From Sisyra terminalis (Eukaryota; Arthropoda; Insecta; Neuroptera; Sisyridae), in the NCBI GenBank assembly GCA_958496175.1, contig OY292274.1, positions 70,442,630 to 70,506,629 on the forward strand: 64,000 nucleotides of DNA, in the 5' to 3' direction. The notes under the pieces are model-generated. The model was not told the origin of the DNA. It searched no databases and saw only the letters and a list, made by a program, of their open reading frames with translations. A program made the translations under genes and the position numbers. Shown here one piece after another: positions 11,750-22,718 of the stretch (the first letter of the stretch is position 1; each line of letters starts with the position of its first letter).

Positions 11750-14700
11750 TCTTTTTCGTGACAATTTTTTTGGAAAACGAAAGTTTTCGATGAAAGGGAA
11801 GGGAAGGGGTTAGACTATTAAAATTGGTTAGTAAAGTAGAAATCTTTCAAGCTTTTCCAAAGCTCTATACAAAAGTTGGACCTAATTTTTTCGAAAAAGC
11901 TTTTTTTTTTAAATTAAGTCTTTTGATATGCAAAACCTACTCGTTCTTCCCTCCCCGCCCCTTATAATTTGGAAATTCCAGTGGAAAACAATTAAAAGCA
12001 GAGCCGACTTTTGTGTAGAGCTTTAAGTGCAACAAAATGCATTTAAATGATTGTTGCATCTCACAACAATGCCCAATGAAATTCTTTGGTGACTTATTTG
12101 TTGCCATTTTGCAATTTATTGCTTCGATTCCGTTGGAATTGATTTTTTTTTGTCGAAAATCAAAATTTTTTTTCGATCAATCAGTTAGGGGGGGGGGTGC
12201 TTCCTAAAGCTGGACGCAAAGTATTGATTTCATTTCAAATTTCTTGGTGCACTTTTCAATGACGTTTTGGATTGTTGCACCCAGCATTTTTCCTAAAATT
12301 AAATAAATAAACAACTGCAGAAAATGTACTTTACAATCAAAAGTAAAAGATTGAAATTACTTCTTGGGAATTATTAGTATTGTTGCCTGGCAACAAAGAG
12401 ATAACATTTTGAAACTAAAGTCTTAGGAAAAAGATTGAAATTGCAATTATTAGAGATGATTTAATCAAAAAGAGGGGGAGAAAAAGTTGAGAATATAAAT
12501 TTTTATTTTTTAAGAATTCTTTCATTTTTTTTTTTATAAGAAAAAGTAGAATAACGTATTTATAAACGAATCCCTTCACCACCTTTGTTTCATTAAAAGG
12601 GTGCACCAAAATGCACCAGGATTGGATGCACTTCAATACTGCAGCCAAATGGCTGCACTTTAGCTATACATTATCTTCAGAGCTTTGAAAATAATTTTTT
12701 GAAATTCCCCTTTGAAAATGAAAAAACTGCGTTATTTAAAAACCAGAAGGCTTTGAAAGTGCATCCATTCCCTCCCCCTCCCTGAACGTTTCGTAGTTCA
12801 TTTGGCCAAAATAGTTCTGAGTTCCTCTGACAACTACCAGAATTTCAGGGTAGAAAAGGATTTTGCGTCATTTTCTGGGCATTTCCAGGAGTCCAGGAGA
12901 ATGGGGTTGTTTTATTATCCACTGTAAACTCCCCTGATCGTCCCCAGATTTCGGACATAGTCCTGTTAGATCTTTTGAAAGATCTTTAGATCCTGTTAGG
13001 TCTTTTCCTGGAAGTTAATTGGCTTAAAGAACTAATTTAAAAAAATTTATCAATTTTTGGTGGATTTTCCAGGGCTTAATGTTTTTTGAAAATTAGAAAA
13101 ATTGATAAGAAAAATGGATTGTAAATTTAGTGGAAAATCCACTGACTATTGAATTTAAAATTCACGGGGACAAAGGGGTGGAGATTGAAGTAGCGTATGG
13201 AAAATTAATTGGCTTTTTTGTATTGGAAAAGTTGAATAACATTTTGCATTGTTTGATTGGCATTATCAGAGGAAGCGTTGAATTTCTTTCCTTCACCAAT
13301 AGATGGCCATGTGGGTCGCAAAAAATTGTTCATGATTTTGTTAATAGATGGCGTTTGGGCTCCAATTAGAAATGAAAATAAAAGATTTTGTTTGTTTTGA
13401 TTTGGACGCATGTATTTTCCAGTTACGATACAATTAATTTTGAATTTTACGTATATGTAAATATAGATATATATATATATATTTTTTTTATAAATTCTTA
13501 ATACAGTAAATTGTAATTATAAATTTCGTAAAATATTTTTTTTGTTGTTTTCCAATCAATGATGAAATTTTTTTCTCTGATGGATTTTTTTTGAAAAAAT
13601 ATTAACATTTATTATAATCACAGCTCGATTGTTTCGAGAACTGAGCCTGCTCGATTGGTCTCCATATATAGGGAGAGATTGAATTATTTTTAGGGGAATT
13701 TTTAGTGATAAGTAAATTTAAAAAATGCTAAATTATCCTAAAAAAATTAATGGTGTTTTTTTTTTCTTCATATTCAACGAGAGTTGACGCGTGTGTAGAT
13801 GTGTGTTTTTTTTTTTTTTTTGAATATAAATTTTTTTTTAATAATTTTTTTTAAAATATCACTCGTCTGAATTTCAGTTTATCACCCCGGCGTACGATGG
13901 TTGAAAATTTTTCCTTGGCAACAAACCGAAATTTGATCAGAAACCATTTTTTTTTTGTTATGTATAGCACACTCAAAATCCTATATCACAGCCCTATATT
14001 CTCAACATCATTTACCAAAAAACATAATCACAAAAAAAAAAAAAATAATACCGAGAAAAATTCACTTAACAAACTAAATAACAGCCAAAAATCTATGATT
14101 TTTTTTTCTTTAATTTTACAAATTTCGAAATTTCTATCTAGAAAAACATTATTTTTTTTTGTTGTTGTTTATTTAGCGATTCTCTTACAACAATTACCTC
14201 TCATACAATTTTATATAAAATTTCTATCCGAAAAACTTTTGGAAATATTTGCACCCCGAACGAGTGTGGTGAAAAGTGGTGAACAATTTTGTCCGGTTCC
14301 GGATTGTTTTTTCTCGTACAACTAAATTGCATTTAATTTTTCAATTTTTATTCCCTAACTTTACAGTGTAATAGTGTTTGTTTTTTTTTCCTTAAATATA
14401 TTCTTGTTATTTCAGGTCCTATTATTTAACATTATGAATGTGAATGGGGGTGAGTTTTTAATTGTTTTTTTTTTTAATTTTATTTTTTTACCTCTATATT
14501 TATAATTAGTGTTATAGCATATTGGGGGGGCCAGGTAACATTATTGCTTGCACACCACTTGCATTTTCATCAGCAAGCGTTTTTTTTTCTATTGTATTGT
14601 ATTTTCTTATTTTCTGATCATTTACAAAATTTTCAATTGGCATATTTCAATTGTAATTGACTGGTGTACCAACCAAAAGAAAAGAAAATTTTCATGAACA

Positions 14701-14860
14701 TAGGGGAAAATTTTTAACGCCTAAATCAAGTGGAACTCATTTAAATTTTATAGTACAATGGAAATTCAAAGGAGATCACTTTGGAAAAGTTGATGCATTT
14801 TTTTTTTGGTCAGATGCAGATAACATGGGATGCAATTTAAAAGTGCAAAACCAAAAATCG
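11750..14860. other. Non-coding stretch without a gene
   Basis: Long T runs, TA repeats at about 13465-13482 and G runs. A 142-codon plus-strand frame at 13897-14325 includes poly-Lys, poly-Asn and poly-Phe from homopolymers and is not convincing. Confidence 0.5.
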
Positions 14861-14867
14861 AAACTAT

Positions 14868-15291
14868 ACTTTACTCTGTGTATACATTATATAGGATATA
14901 TTGTGGTCCAATTTATGTAGTATAGTTCAATATACACAATAATATATAAAAATCATACCATAAAAAGAAGTTCGAACAAAAATATTCGTGACGTATTGCT
15001 CATATACGTACTTCGATTGCCAAGCAATCTTCCTCAGTGGTCATCACGTAGTTAGGATCACTCCGTAACGGCTTTGTGATGAAACTACTTGATGACCACT
15101 GAGGAAGATTGCTTGGCAATCGAAATACGTACCTGAGCAATACGTCACGAATATTTTTCTTTGAATTTCTGTTCAAATTTATGTTTATTATATTAAACTA
15201 TACTACACAAATTGGACCGCAATATATTCAATATATTGTATACCCAGTATAACTGGTCAAAGGCAGCGAAAAAATATTATTTTGATTATAC
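14868..15291. mobile_element. Foldback element, near-complete copy
   Basis: Left arm 14868-15050, spacer with GGATCACTCCGTAACGGCTT, right arm about 15085-15291 ending AAAATATTATTTTGAT. Both inner blocks (GATTGC, GCAATC, GAAATACGT) are present. Confidence 0.8.
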
Positions 15292-15621
15292 TTTACTCCT
15301 CGAAAAGTGAGTCGGGCGAGGGGATGTAAGGGAAAATTGTAGAAAATTTTTTCCCACAAAAATTTTACACAAATTTGTTGTCATTTCCCCAAAATTTCTC
15401 CGAATCCAAATACCCGATTGATCCATTTTTTTGGCATCATAGGCCCAAAAATATCAACTCATAGATCTATTAAAAATTTTTCAATTAATAAAATCGAAGA
15501 ACACCCTCCACCCCTCGTATTTTCATTGTTTGAGCACACTTTTTAATTTAATCTTTCTACAGAGGTGAACTAAATGTTAAGGGGGGGGGGAGGGGAATAA
15601 AAATAATTTTCGTTGAATTTA

Positions 15622-16390
15622 GCTACCCTCTTGAAAATTTTTTAAAACAAAAAAAAAATTGGTTAAATTTTGTTGCAGTGACCAACAATACGGTTTTAAA
15701 GAGTAGGGACCCAATTAACCGTGTTTTGCGAGGGTTATCTGTATCAAATTTTCCTAGTGTAAGGAATAAATGGAGAAGTTGCAATGTAAGGTCAAAAAAG
15801 AACAAAAATTAGCTAAATCAAAATAAGATTTTTTCGCTGACTTTAAACAGTTATACTGTGTATGCAATATACCGAATATATTGTGGTCCAATTTATGTAG
15901 TATAAAATTTGTACTACATAAATTGGACCGCAATATAATCTGTATATTGTATATACAAAAAGTAGCTATTTTTTCGTCAGAAGTGATATGTCTGAAACTA
16001 CTTTCAGGTTTATGCCATTTTAAGGGGTAGTTTATCTCTTTTTTTTTTGAAAAAAAAAATTGGTTAAATTTCGTTGCAGTGACCAACAATACGGTTGTAA
16101 AGAATAGGGAACCAATTAATTGTGTTTTGCGAGGGTTATCTATATCATATTTTCCTAGTGTACGTAACAAATGGAGAAGTTGCAGGTTATGTGCAATGTA
16201 AGGTCAAAAGTGAACAAAAATACAAAAATTAGCTAAATCAAAATACGATTTTTTTCGCTGACTTTAAACAGTTATACTGTGTATGCAATATACAGAGTAT
16301 ATTGTGGTCCAATTTATGTAGTATAAAATTTGTACTACATAAATTGGACCGCAATATATTCTGTATATTGTATATACAAAAATTAGATTT
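15622..16390. repeat. Tandem duplication (about 413-base period) containing short foldback palindromes
   Basis: Two units share GGTTAAATTT, GTTGCAGTGACCAACAATAC and GTGTTTTGCGAGGGTTATCT. Each ends with a compact palindrome in which the foldback outer arms meet directly (GTAGTATAAAATTTGTACTA, near 15900 and 16320). The inner arm and spacer are missing, so this is a solo outer-arm version of the family. Confidence 0.8.
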
Positions 16391-16415
16391 TTTTCCGTCG
16401 GAAGTAAAGGTAAGC

Positions 16416-16510
16416 CTTTAGGGCCCCTAGAGATAACTCCCTACCCAGGTTGACTAAAGGTAACCTAGGGTTACCTTTAGGGAGTTATCTTAGAGACAGT
16501 GGCCCTAAAG
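16416..16510. other. Hairpin-forming inverted repeat about 620 bases past the mamo stop
   Basis: CTTTAGGGCC (16416) pairs with GGCCCTAAAG (16501-16510), AGATAACTCC with GGAGTTATCT, and CTAAAGGTAACC with GGTTACCTTTAG at the tip. About 32 base pairs form with one 13-base bulge on the left. It is compact and GC-richer than its surroundings. It could be a structured RNA in the mamo 3' UTR, a miRNA-like precursor, or a MITE remnant. Confidence 0.5.
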
Positions 16511-17130
16511 GGCCATTCATAATCTGTTCTTATTTGACCTGTACAAAATTTTCTAACTTGCTTTTTCGAAATTTGGTTCCCATGTTTGCATCTTTATCTT
16601 TAATCCCCAATCCAATTACTGACATTTTTTACCCCTCACCCCCCTTATTTTTCGATAGAAAGATTCGATTATCACGAAAATTTTGTCAAGTGTAATTTGG
16701 GTTCAGTAAAGTGAAGCTCGTTTGAATTTCGATTCTAGGGTACCAGAATTTTTTTGTTATAAGTGTCCACTTGAGAAAGTTCTAGTGTAAGACTAGGAAT
16801 ATCTGAAGAGATTTAGCCAAATTGAGAGAAATAGTTAATATGGCTTTAACAAGAAATATATTTGTTTTTTTTTTTAAAAAAAAACATATATAAAGGTAAA
16901 TAGATGGTCCGTTAATTGCCCTGGGCAATGGGTTTAAACGGCCGACTAGAACCAGTTCATAGTGTCTATATGTATATTATATATATATATTTGTTGAAGC
17001 ACCAGTGGAACGTTTCTCACTATGACGGTGGTAAGAAGAATTGCGGGAAGGGATAGGGGATGTGATAATCTTCGAAATGGCGATGATGATGATGATGACG
17101 ATGGTGGTGGAGTGGAAGAAAATCGCGTCC

Positions 17131-17823
17131 TCATTGATGCGGATTGCTCTCGTCCTCGGTGTCGAGCGGACTGGGTGACAGGAACTTGCGTACATATTTG
17201 GGATAGTGCGTCTTCTCGTGCGCCTTCAATATTGTACTACGGGAGAAGGTTTTGCCGCACAGGGAGCAGCGGAACGGCCGCTCGCCGGTGTGCACTCGAC
17301 AGTGGTCCTTCATGTGGTGGCGCAGCTTGAACGCCTTGCCGCAAAACTCGCACTTGAACGGCCGGTCGCCGGTGTGCGCGGGCAAGTGGGCGATCAGGGA
17401 GCCCACGTCCGGGAAGGACTTGCCGCAAAACTTGCACAGCACGCCGCTGCCGGAGCCGGCGGCGGCCGCCTCCAGCTCCAGCTCCATCGCGTGCTGCTCC
17501 GCGGCGCCGCCCGGGTCGGCCAGCTGTTGCGCCGCGGCGGCCGCGGCCGCGGCCGCCGCCACCGCCACCGCCTGCTCGCGTTGCTGCTGCTGCTGTTGCG
17601 TCTCGTGCGTCAACCGCGAAAACGGCCCGCCCACCAGCGCCTCGCTGGGAATGCCCAACGGCGGCGGCAAACTTTGCAACTGCTGGTGCAACTGCTCCCG
17701 ATACTTTAACGTCTCCAAACTATGCGACAATATATGTCTCGTCAATTTACTCTGATGTGGAAACGTTGCACCGCAATACATGCACGGAAATGCACTCGCC
17801 GAACCCTCCATACTCAACATCTC
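17131..17823 (-). CDS. mamo: mamo-like factor, terminal exon with four C2H2 zinc fingers
   Basis: Terminal coding exon. The acceptor GTTGCAG ends at 17824, the exon opens with GAG ATG in phase 0, and TGA is at 17133-17131. It encodes 230 residues (404-633 of the joined protein). Four fingers fit C-X2-C-X12-H-X3-H: about 417-437 (CMYC...HILSH), 533-553 (CKFC...HLPAH), 561-581 (CEFC...HCRVH) and 589-609 (CSLC...HEKTH). The last three are joined by TGDRPFK and TGERPFR linkers, so they should read DNA as one array. Finger 1 stands apart, separated by a Gln run and an Ala run. The acidic tail has SPSPLDTEDESN. The exon is strikingly GC-rich for this locus and produces long false frames on the other strand. 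A possible ATTAAA signal on the minus strand lies about 530 bases past the stop (16599-16604). The gene likely acts as a sequence-specific regulator; mamo is known in fly germline and in lepidopteran pigmentation. Confidence 0.9.
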   Translation of the reverse strand, partial: EMLSMEGSASAFPCMYCGATFPHQSKLTRHILSHSLETLKYREQLHQQLQSLPPPLGIPSEALVGGPFSRLTHETQQQQQQREQAVAVAAAAAAAAAAQQLADPGGAAEQHAMELELEAAAAGSGSGVLCKFCGKSFPDVGSLIAHLPAHTGDRPFKCEFCGKAFKLRHHMKDHCRVHTGERPFRCSLCGKTFSRSTILKAHEKTHYPKYVRKFLSPSPLDTEDESNPHQ

Positions 17824-17995
17824 CTGCAACCAAACAAAAAAGACCATCAACTTCTTTATTCTCGTCCATCCCGTCCAGTGACAAACCACCAAAAAACTTA
17901 ATCCCCAAAAAATCAATCAATCATTCAATGTTTTCTCTTTTACTATTTTTCTTAGAAATCCCAAAAACTATTTTCATTCTTATTCACTCTTTTTT

Positions 17996-18018
17996 ATCTC
18001 TCTCTCTCTCTCTCTCTT
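17996..18018. repeat. (TC)n microsatellite in the second mamo intron
   Basis: About eleven TC dinucleotides in the intron between the 30-codon exon and the finger exon. On the transcribed (minus) strand this is GA-rich. Confidence 0.9.
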
Positions 18019-18582
18019 TGTCGGTGAAGAATGGCGAAAGAAGTTGACGTTCATTTTTGCTTGGCTTTAGTACATCATAAATTCACTATTGCACATTTTA
18101 ATTTTATCAAAAAAAATTTTTTCTTTTTTTTTTTTCCCGTTTATCATTTGCACAAAAATTCGCTTTCTTTTTAACAACAAAAAAAAATAAATAAAAATAA
18201 ATAAAAATGCTGGACAAAAGTTGGCCACAATAATATTTTTTTTATTGAAAATTAAATGAAAAATAAATATAATCATAAGATATATATATAAATATATAAA
18301 CAATGCGAAATGTAATAAATAAACCAGTGGACAAAAATGTTGGTCAACTTCTTATAGAGTTAGACGTAGCGATAGCACCTCGTAGTTGAGATGAGATTGC
18401 ATCATAATCGTTAAAACATTTGATCAATTTACTTTTTGAAAATGCATTTGGATTTTTTTTTTCTTTTTTATTATTATTATTATTCAATAAAAAAAAGGAT
18501 TCTACAAAGTGCTATCTATCAGGTATTAGGTTACTAAGTCTGTTACTAAGTGCGTTCAGTAATAACAAAAGGCGAGGAGAGC

Positions 18583-18658
18583 GAAAAAATTTCCACACGT
18601 GGGGCATCAGTCATGCGCAAACCCATCTCGATATCGAGGTGCCCCGGGAAATTTTTTC
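18583..18658. other. Hairpin-forming inverted repeat in the second mamo intron
   Basis: The left arm GAAAAAATTTCC plus GGGGCA matches a right arm TGCCCC plus GGGAAATTTTTTC, with a six-base ACACGT bulge on the left and about 33 bases of loop that hold a CTCGATATCGAG palindrome. The length and single-hairpin form are like a miRNA precursor or a small decayed MITE. Nothing else identifies it. Confidence 0.45.
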
Positions 18659-19019
18659 ATCTCCAAAAAATTTTGGCCTAAATCTCACACTATTAAGTCC
18701 TTTTTTTGATTTCGCTCATTTAACATTACTAGCCAATTGACCAACCATCTAATTTATGGTAAGTCACTTAGGTTCGTTTCTAAGGTACTCGTGTTTTTCT
18801 TTTGTTTTGAAAAGACCAACGAAAATCAAAAATCAAAGAAAAAAAAAGTAAAATAAAACTAAAAAAAAATAAAATAAAATAAATGGACATGCGAATAAAA
18901 GCGGTAACAATATGAGTTATAACAATATAGGGGATGATTTGGTTTACCGAAAGCAGAATTGTTGGTAAACTTATGTGGGGAAAATTAATAAAGAGAATAA
19001 TTTGGTATTGTGGACTCAC

Positions 19020-19109
19020 CTGGTCGTATGGGTGTCGACTGTACTCGGTGTCGGCAACATTTTTCTCATCACCGGCTCCTCCACCCCAATCTACTTCTTT
19101 CTTCAACGA
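19020..19109 (-). CDS. mamo: mamo-like factor, 30-codon internal exon
   Basis: A 90-base exon between an acceptor (TTTTCTAG, ending at 19110) and a strong donor (CCAG|GTGAGT at 19020/19019). It is phase 0 at both ends, so it can be included or skipped without shifting frame between the BTB exon (ends phase 0) and the finger exon (starts phase 0). It encodes an acidic linker starting SLKKEVDWGGG and ending EYSRHPYDQ. No domain is visible. The exact fit of length, both splice sites and phase is the main evidence. I recognise no family for the peptide itself. Because skipping is frame-neutral, it is a natural candidate for alternative splicing. Confidence 0.75.
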
Positions 19110-19189
19110 CTAGAAAACAAAAAAAAAAACGAAAAACCATTAAAAAAATTATGTTTTACCAAATAATTCATGTAAAGCCTACACAAATC

Positions 19190-22090
19190 TAATATCGATT
19201 ACTTTAAGATTTACTTAAGTCGAAAATATCTAATAAAAGTTTGGAACCACTGGTTTAACTTATAGATAACTAATTTTATAGATAAATTCCATAATACTTG
19301 AAAATAAATTTTTGATAGTCTTCACCCACTTTAGCAATCAAAACCACACCTTATGGGAACCCCTGGTTTTTAGTAATTTATTACGAAACTTTAGGGCAAA
19401 AAAAATTGAAAATTTTCAACTATAATAATTATTTGTTCAACCACTAAAAAACAAAAAAAGAAGACAAAAACCATTAATTCATTTCTGCTGAAACAGGTAG
19501 TTCATTTCAAGCCTATAGAAATCTAATAACGATTAATTTAAGATTCTGAAAGTTGAAAATATCTGGTTTAAGTTTGGAACCACTGGTTTAACTTATAGGT
19601 AACGAATCTTGAAGATAAATTCTAACATCTTCGATCCATAATACTTAAAAAGAAATTTTTGATAGTCTTCACCCACTTTAGCAATCAAAACCACATCTAT
19701 TGGGAGCTCCTGGTTTTTAGTAATTTATTACGAAAATTTAGGGCAAAAAAAATTGAACTTTTTCAACTACAATAGTTATTTGTTAAAAATATTTTTTTCT
19801 ACACATAATATTTTATCAAACTATTGGAAAACCCGGTTCTAATATACTTTGAGGTTCTAAGTCCCTGTCAAAAAATAAATTTTTCTTATAAGCATTATTA
19901 ACAGAGCTTTAAAGCTCCAACTAGTTGAAAAACACAGCTTTAAGTCATCGGTTTCTAATCGTTCATGAAATTTACTGTAAGAAAATATATTCAACTGTCT
20001 ATAGAAAATATTTCATTATAAAGGATATCACGTATTGGCAATCTTATAAAGTTCTGGTTTTCCATAGCAGACCAAATCACTCATTTTAGGAACCCCTGGT
20101 TTAAAGATTGGAAAAATCAAATCTAAGATTTTTCCAACTTTTCAAACTCTGTCAAGTATATTTACGTTTTTTATATTTTGGGGCTGTTGGTACAATTTGA
20201 GAACCCCTGATTTAAGTAATTCACTCAGGTAGTTAAAACCACCACTGTTGGGAGACACTGGCTTAAATATTGGAAAAATCGAATCTAACATTCTTTGAAT
20301 TTCTAATATAAGTCCCTGTCAAAAAATATTTTTTTCTTATAAGCATTATGAACAAAGCTTTAAAGCTCCAACTAGTTGGAAGCTGAACTTGAAGAAAAAA
20401 ATTTTTTTTTTCTATCGAAAATCGTCATGGTCATTTTAGTAGGCCAAATCAATGTTATAAAATATTCTAACATCTCCCATTTATAATTACATCGCCATCT
20501 TAGATAGTTCTGGTGCAGCCTGGCAATCAAAACCATCCTTGTTGAGAACCACTGAACTTCTCAGTCCCTTTTAAAAAGATTTAGGTTTTTTAAATTTCCC
20601 ACAGGTGTTAGTAACAGAGGTATTAAACATCAACAAGTTGGAAACCACTACCTTACGGATCTCTAGGACAAAAAAATTTATTTAACTATTTGAAAAAAAA
20701 GGCAACTTAGATACTTTTGGTACACTTTGAGAGTCAAAAAAACCACCCCTTTAGTGGACTACTGGTTTAAGTATTGAATCAAAGATTCTTTGAACTCTTT
20801 AGTATATATAAACTTCTTAAAAGCATTACGAACAGAGCTTTTAAGCTCCAACAAGTTGGGAGCCACAGCTTTAAGTCATCAAGCGGTCATGAACTTTTAT
20901 TTAAGAAAAAAATTTAAACGTTACCTATCGAAAATCCTCATCATATAGTTTTGATGGTATCTAGTTGGCCAAATCAACTCGATTAGGAGCCACTGGTTTT
21001 TATGTATTTGAAAAATTTAATCAATGATTCTCTAAATTTCTAATCCTCGTTCAAATATATTTATGTATTATAAATAGAGCCTCTAGGATCCAACAAGTCG
21101 ACAAACTCTGGTTTAAATCGTAGAGTGCGTATTGATCATAAGCTAATTTAAATAATAAAATATTCCATCGATAATTCTATTGTTATCTAAAGACTTGGGC
21201 AATAAAGATCATCCTTGTTGAGAACCACTGGTTTAAGTGTTCGGAAAATCGAATATAAAATTTCTTGATAATAAATTTTCTTCAAACAGTACAGTACGGA
21301 AAGAGCTCGGAAGCTCCAAGCAAGTTGGAAACCACTGGTTTTAGTAAAAATACCACTGGTTTTTACAAGCATTATTACCAGAGCTTTTAAGCTCCAATAA
21401 GTAGGCAGCCACAGCTTTAAGTCAACGGTTGCTAGATATTCTTGAACATTACTTAAAGAAAAAAAAATTAAAAGTTTTCTATCGAAAATTATCATAATTT
21501 AGTTTTGATGGTATCTTGTTGGCCAAATCAACTCAATTAGGAGCTACTGGTTTATGTATTTGTAAAATTTAATCAATGATTCTCTAAATTTAATATTCTC
21601 TAAATATTATACCTCTATATCATAAATAGAGCCTCTAGGATCCAACAAGTTAATAACTTCTGATTTAGATCATAGAGTGCTTATCTTTCATGAAGCTAAT
21701 TTAAAGAAAAAAAAATCCATCCATAATTTCTTGGCTATCTGAAGACTCGAGCAAAAAAAAGCACCCTGATTGAGAACCACTGGTTTACGTGCTCAAAAAA
21801 TCGAAAATATAAAGTTTCGTGATAATAAGTTCTCTTCAAGCAGTACGGACAGAGCTTTGAAGCTTTAAACAAGTTGGAAACCACTGGTTTTGGTCATAGG
21901 TAGAGCTCAGCGGTCCTAAACTTTATTTGATGTCTTCCATTGAAAATATTTCGTAACACCAACTATCTAAACAGGGATAGCAAGTCTTTTTTCTCTTGGA
22001 ATATACTCCTGGTACTTTTGGATAGGCCAAACTACCCCAATTGGGGAACCACTTAAGGGTTAGAAATATTAAATATAAAAAAAGTCTTCA
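19190..22090. repeat. Degenerate tandem repeat array filling most of the large mamo intron
   Basis: A diverged unit recurs here with phrases such as GAGAACCACTGGTTTAAGT, AGAGCTTTAAAGCTCCAA, CAAGTTGGAAACCACTGG, TTTTGATGGTATCTTGTTGG and GGCCAAATCAACTC. Units are interleaved and partly deleted, so no single period is exact. No open frame of note. It explains much of the 3.6-kb intron length. Confidence 0.75.
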
Positions 22091-22264
22091 GTAGTTTTAG
22101 GCTGCAATAAGATCCACAACGAAATCTTTAGGTACGAATTGAAAAGATTTTTTTTTCGATTATATGAGTAAATTATCTGTAAAAAATTTCGCTGTGGAAA
22201 ACTTTTTTTTTCACCCCTAAAAATAAGGAAAAGAGATTGTTTAAATTGTTAAAAATGGTTTCAA

Positions 22265-22440
22265 TCGGTAGAATAATGTTTTGTACAGTATATGGAATAT
22301 ATTGTGGTCCAATTTATAAAAATCATACCATAAAACATGGTTGAAGATTGCTTGGCAATCGAAATACGTATCTGGGCAATACGTCACAAATATTTTTGTT
22401 TAAATTTCTGTTCAAATTTATGTTTGTGGTATGATTTATA
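22265..22440 (+). mobile_element. Internally deleted copy of the foldback element family
   Basis: It starts with the outer-arm text (GTATATGGAATATATTGTGG, CCAATTTATAAAAATCATACC) and jumps directly into the inner arm (GATTGCTTGGCAATCGAAAT, GCAATACGTCAC). A copy at 25115-25375 has the same internal deletion and similar flanks, so the two form a subfamily. Lies in the large mamo intron. Confidence 0.7.
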
Positions 22441-22451
22441 AAATATATATA

Positions 22452-22500
22452 CTACTAGCTGATTCCCCCGACTTCGCCTGCGTTATTTGTAGGTGGTTAA
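22452..22500 (+). mobile_element. Truncated end of a common arthropod interspersed repeat
   Basis: CTAGCTGATTCCCCCGACTT followed by CGCCTGCG matches the left end of the longer element at 55208-56936. Only the end is present. Confidence 0.5.
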
Positions 22501-22718
22501 TGATTTTTTTTTTCTTATTTCTTTTAAGATGCAAGATGTAATTACGAAGGAAAATATGATTTCTCAATAGAAAGACAGTTTTGTTAGTCTTTGCGTAACT
22601 AGAACACTACAGGTGTTTGTGAAAGCTGTCATTGATGACATCATTGGTACAGGAAAGATAAGATGTTTCAATGTGCAACAATGCAAGTTGCATAAGTGTA
22701 GGGGCTAAAATAACTTAC

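Noticed and set aside
13897..14325. 142-codon plus-strand frame
   Set aside because: Dominated by homopolymer translation (Lys, Asn, Phe) in AT-rich DNA, no domain, no splice or promoter context.
16946..17195. Frames with poly-Asp/poly-Ser next to the mamo stop
   Set aside because: Translations of a GAT-type trinucleotide run just past the stop codon.
17022..17755. Long plus-strand open frames (up to 167 codons) over the finger exon
   Set aside because: They are antisense shadows of the GC-rich finger exon; they translate to Arg/Ala/Leu low complexity with no domain.
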